64,000 nucleotides of DNA. It comes from Prauserella cavernicola. Lineage in GTDB: Bacteria > Actinomycetota > Actinomycetes > Mycobacteriales > Pseudonocardiaceae. The translations under genes and the position numbers were made by a program. Positions 61,453 through 64,000 of this stretch are shown here, piece by piece. The notes under the pieces were generated by a model. The model did no database searches, was not told where the DNA came from, and saw nothing but the letters and a program-made list of their open reading frames with translations. The stretch spans positions 744,001-808,000 of the forward strand of contig NZ_JAENJH010000003.1 in the NCBI RefSeq assembly GCF_016595675.1. Direction: 5' to 3'. Each line of letters begins with the position of its first letter. The first letter of the stretch is position 1.

Positions 61453-62208
61453 ATGACGTCCATGTGGGGATCGCCGGTGCTGTCCCGGGTGCAGGCGTGG
61501 CGGAGGGGGCGCAAGGACCCCGAGCAGGCCAGGTTCCTGACGGTCGACTCGCTGCGCTGGATCGTGCGCAACCGCGCGTTCTCGCCGTGGTATCTGGTGC
61601 GGTACTGGCGTCTGCTCAAGTTCCGCGTCACCAACCCGCACGTCGTCCTGCGCGGCATGGTGTTCCTCGGCAAGAACGTCGAGATCCACTGCAGGCCCGG
61701 CTACGGCAGGCTCGAGATCGGCCGCTGGGTGCACATCGGCGACGGCAACGCCATCCGCTGCCACGAGGGCTCCCTGCGCATCGGAGACAAGACCGTGTTC
61801 GGCAGGCAGAACGTCGTCAACAGCTACCTCGACGTCGAGCTGGGCTCCGCGACGCTCGTGGCGGACTGGGTCTACATCTGCGACTTCGACCACGTCACCG
61901 CCGACATCAACCTGCCGATCAAGGACCAGGGGATCATCAAGTCGCCGGTACGGATCGGCCCCGACACCTGGATCGGCACGAAGGTGTCGGTGCTCAAGGG
62001 CACGCGCGTGGGCAGGGGCTGCGTGCTCGGCGCCCACGCCGTGGTGCGCGGCGACATCCCCGACTACGCCATCGCGGTGGGCTCGCCCGCGCGCGTGGTG
62101 CGCGACCGCAAGGCCGACTACGAGGCCGACGCCGAGCGGCGCGAGGCCGTCAAGGACATGGCCCGCAAGGCGAGCAAGGCGCTGCAGAAGACCCTTGGCG
62201 AAGGCTGA
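61453..62208 (+). CDS. Hexapeptide-repeat acyltransferase
   Basis: A 251-residue left-handed beta-helix acyltransferase: repeating units such as VEIHCRPGYGRLEIGRWVHIGDGNAIRC, LRIGDKTVFG and VRIGPDTWIGTKVSVLKGTRVGRGCVLGAHAVVRGDIP. His in ICDFDHVTAD is the usual catalytic one. The N-terminal 60 residues are helical. Its length and N-terminus suggest acetylation of a sugar or mycolate-related lipid, but the acceptor is unknown. It is divergent from the nucleoside hydrolase and followed by two hairpins. Confidence 0.82.
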   Translation: MTSMWGSPVLSRVQAWRRGRKDPEQARFLTVDSLRWIVRNRAFSPWYLVRYWRLLKFRVTNPHVVLRGMVFLGKNVEIHCRPGYGRLEIGRWVHIGDGNAIRCHEGSLRIGDKTVFGRQNVVNSYLDVELGSATLVADWVYICDFDHVTADINLPIKDQGIIKSPVRIGPDTWIGTKVSVLKGTRVGRGCVLGAHAVVRGDIPDYAIAVGSPARVVRDRKADYEADAERREAVKDMARKASKALQKTLGEG

Positions 62209-62235
62209 CGGAGAAGTCCGGACATCAGGGACTTT

Positions 62236-62276
62236 CCACCGTGATAGTTAGCAGCTATAACTAACTATCACGGTGG
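62236..62276. promoter_or_regulatory. 16-bp perfect inverted repeat after the acyltransferase gene
   Basis: CCACCGTGATAGTTAG pairs with CTAACTATCACGGTGG around CAGCTATAA. No U-tract follows, and the AT-rich core TAGTTAGcagcTATAACTAACTA looks more like a repressor operator than a terminator; a separate terminator lies at 62301. Confidence 0.5.
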
Positions 62277-62300
62277 CGTCACCGCAACACCACAGCCGAC

Positions 62301-62323
62301 AACCCGCGGGCCTCCCGCGGGTT
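62301..62323. terminator. Terminator upstream of the M14 peptidase gene
   Basis: AACCCGCGGG and CCCGCGGGTT form a perfect 10-bp stem with loop CCT, followed by CCTT. Confidence 0.6.
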
Positions 62324-62347
62324 CCTTGCAGAGCCTGAGGAGTTGCC

Positions 62348-63616
62348 GTGCCCTCACCACGACGCCCGTTGCTGGCCGCCGTCACAGGCGCCACGTTGCT
62401 CGCGCTGGTCAGCGCCACCACGCCGGCCATCGCGCAGCCCGCCTCGGCGGGAGCGCCCGCCGCCGAACAGTGCAGCGACGAGCCGCGCGACCTGCCCGTG
62501 CACGAGTTCACCGACCACCGGGAGCTGGGCAACGAGCTCGCCCGCCTCGAACGGGTCAGCGCCGGAGCCGTCGACGTCACCGAGATCGGCAGGAGCAACC
62601 GCGGCCGGGAGGTCTGGGCCGCGCGCGTGGGCACCGGGCCCAAGGCCGTGCTGCTCACCAGCGAGATCCACGGCAACGAGAAGACCGGGACCGACGCGAT
62701 CCTGCAGGTGCTCGACTTCGTCGGCACGAGCGACACCGCCAAGGCCAAACGCATGCGCTCCGAGCTGACGATCGTGGCCATCCCGAAGATGAACCCCGAC
62801 GGCGCCGAGCTGGACCGCCGGGGCAACGACATGAGGTGGGACGAGGTCACCGCCCGGTTCCCGCAGCTGCGCGGCAGCGAGCCCGCGTGGAACTACTACA
62901 CCGAGCCGAGGCAGGGCGACGACTACTCGCAGCTGCCCGGCTTCGACGTCAACCGCGACTACAACCCCGACCTGAACTACGAGCCGAAGGCCGAGGACTT
63001 CCCCGGCACCTCGGCCGACACGGGCTGGTACATCACGCCGGAGTCGCGGATCGTGCGCGATGTCTACAAGGGCCTGACCGCGGAGTTCGGCAAGGTCGAC
63101 ACGTACGTGGACCTGCACCACCAGGGCGCCTGCTACGTGATGCCCGACGACCCCGACCGGTTCGTCACCATGTCGATCTCGGGCAAGTTCGTGGACGACC
63201 CGGCCACCACGCCGGGCTACGAGCAGTACGCCGACACCTACGACCTCGACTACGCGAAGCAGCTCAACGTCGCCGTCTACAACGCACTGCAGGGCAGGGC
63301 GAACAACAACCCGTTGTTCGGCAACATCACGCTGTACCCGCAGGACACCAACCTGCCGGGAACCGGGCTCGGCTCGTTCGCGCTCAACGGAAGTGGCTCG
63401 GTGTTGTTCGAGGTGCGCGGCCAGACCCAGACGCTCGGCCAGAAGTACCGCACGCAGCTGACCCGCACGGTCTACATCGGACTCGACGGCATGCTGTCGT
63501 CGATCGCGAGTGGACAGATCGGCAACCTCGACCCGGCCGTCTACGACAGCATCCCGCCGCGCGGCCCGAGCATCGGTAGCGCGTCCAGGACGGCTACCCA
63601 CGTGCTCGAGGACTAA
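62348..63616 (+). CDS. Secreted zinc carboxypeptidase (M14 family)
   Basis: A 422-residue exported peptidase. A signal peptide (AAVTGATLLALVSATTPAIA, site near 29) is followed by a M14 domain: zinc ligands His and Glu in LLTSEIHGNEKTG, a later His in TYVDLHHQGACYV and the catalytic Glu in VLFEVRGQTQTLGQKY. YNPDLNYEPKAEDFPG is a family insert. It removes C-terminal amino acids from peptides or trims muropeptides outside the cell. GTG start behind GAGGAG. Confidence 0.9.
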   Translation: MPSPRRPLLAAVTGATLLALVSATTPAIAQPASAGAPAAEQCSDEPRDLPVHEFTDHRELGNELARLERVSAGAVDVTEIGRSNRGREVWAARVGTGPKAVLLTSEIHGNEKTGTDAILQVLDFVGTSDTAKAKRMRSELTIVAIPKMNPDGAELDRRGNDMRWDEVTARFPQLRGSEPAWNYYTEPRQGDDYSQLPGFDVNRDYNPDLNYEPKAEDFPGTSADTGWYITPESRIVRDVYKGLTAEFGKVDTYVDLHHQGACYVMPDDPDRFVTMSISGKFVDDPATTPGYEQYADTYDLDYAKQLNVAVYNALQGRANNNPLFGNITLYPQDTNLPGTGLGSFALNGSGSVLFEVRGQTQTLGQKYRTQLTRTVYIGLDGMLSSIASGQIGNLDPAVYDSIPPRGPSIGSASRTATHVLED

Positions 63617-63718
63617 ACCACTCGGTCGGAGTGTCCGGTTCCTGCCACTGTGCCGAGCGCGATCCGGTTCGCTGTGTTTCGCTGCTGTTGTCAGGAATTT
63701 CCGCTGAAAGGAACGACA

Positions 63719-64000
63719 ATGGCTGCGAAGCACTCGATGTCGAACCGGAAAGCTCGGATTCGGCGCACCCTGCGCAACACCGGTCTCACGACCGCGGCAG
63801 CGCTCGCGACGGTCGCATTCGTGGCGGCACCCGCCCAGGCCGCCCCCGGCGAAGGCGACGTGCGGGTTCAGGAATGCGGCCTGTCCCAGGTGAACCAGAC
63901 CTACGAGGTGTGCGGACCCGGCAATCGCTGGGTGTCGATCGCCTTCCACGACAGCATCACGAGGGACAGCGGAATCATGGACAAGTGCTGGGGTCCCGGT
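63719..64000 (+). CDS. Secreted protein, 3' end outside the window
   Basis: An ATG behind AAAGGA starts a frame still open at the window end: a signal peptide with TRTTGL-like core (LTTAAALATVAFVAAPAQA) and an AQA cleavage site, then a short exported region with cysteines in QECGLS, EVCGPG and DKCWGPG, and RWVSIAFHDSITRDSG. Cys pairs suggest disulphides. Family not recognised; at least 94 codons. Confidence 0.7.
   Translation, partial: MAAKHSMSNRKARIRRTLRNTGLTTAAALATVAFVAAPAQAAPGEGDVRVQECGLSQVNQTYEVCGPGNRWVSIAFHDSITRDSGIMDKCWGPG

Overview
The window is very GC-rich (only short AT-rich islands), with many GTG starts, stop/start overlaps of the ATGA type and long antisense open frames. The gene content (orn next to tRNA-His, MeaB and methylmalonyl-CoA epimerase, DivIVA-like coiled coils, class III cyclase, rox with a rifamycin-associated element, erm) points to an actinomycete, most likely Pseudonocardiaceae (Amycolatopsis, Saccharomonospora or Prauserella type). 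That placement is inference; no rRNA is present.

Layout. 1-5.9 kb: accessory enzymes (hydrolases, DUF5996, flavin reductase, a pirin/MarR divergent pair) with gene scraps. 6.1-8.8 kb: two broken genes, then an OmpR-type two-component system divergent to a small Pro/Gly-rich secreted protein. 9.4-15.1 kb: secreted lyase-like protein, TetR, DUF4232 protein, a frameshifted IclR gene, an alpha/beta-hydrolase without its nucleophile, and a HAD enzyme. 15.1-16.7 kb: rifampicin monooxygenase (rox) behind a rifamycin-associated element. 16.8-24.4 kb: esterase, tRNA-His, orn, membrane serine protease, an erm-type rRNA methylase preceded by a possible macrolide-sensing leader peptide, DNA glycosylase, M50-like protein, proA.

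24.34-27.24 kb is a small genomic island. A 36-bp perfect direct repeat of the proA 3' end flanks about 2.8 kb that carries a DddA-like (SCP1.201-like) deaminase toxin with an Imm1-type immunity gene, an XRE regulator, HTH remnants and small membrane proteins. No integrase is visible.

27.3-50.4 kb is mostly core: DEAD-box helicase, adenylate cyclase, universal stress protein, DivIVA-like protein, the epimerase/thiolase/MeaB acyl-CoA block, manA with a LacI regulator, an ABC-2 exporter, MarR, thioredoxin/TPR protein, zinc metallopeptidase, alpha-glucan phosphorylase, ABC ATPase, enoyl-CoA hydratase and two methyltransferases. 50.38-50.69 kb is a strictly 21-bp-phased repeat array that inverts in its second half. 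50.9-64 kb: LysR/SDR, SixA, an ArsR-GNAT fusion, a P450 with an imine-reductase-like gene, PadR with its membrane partner, VOC and methyltransferase genes, an NlpC/P60 hydrolase, nucleoside hydrolase, acyltransferase, an M14 peptidase and the start of a secreted protein.

Themes: three likely antibiotic self-protection or resistance genes (rox, erm, ArsR-GNAT), one toxin-immunity island, and several decayed regulators. All calls come from reading sequence and translations; nothing was searched against a database.
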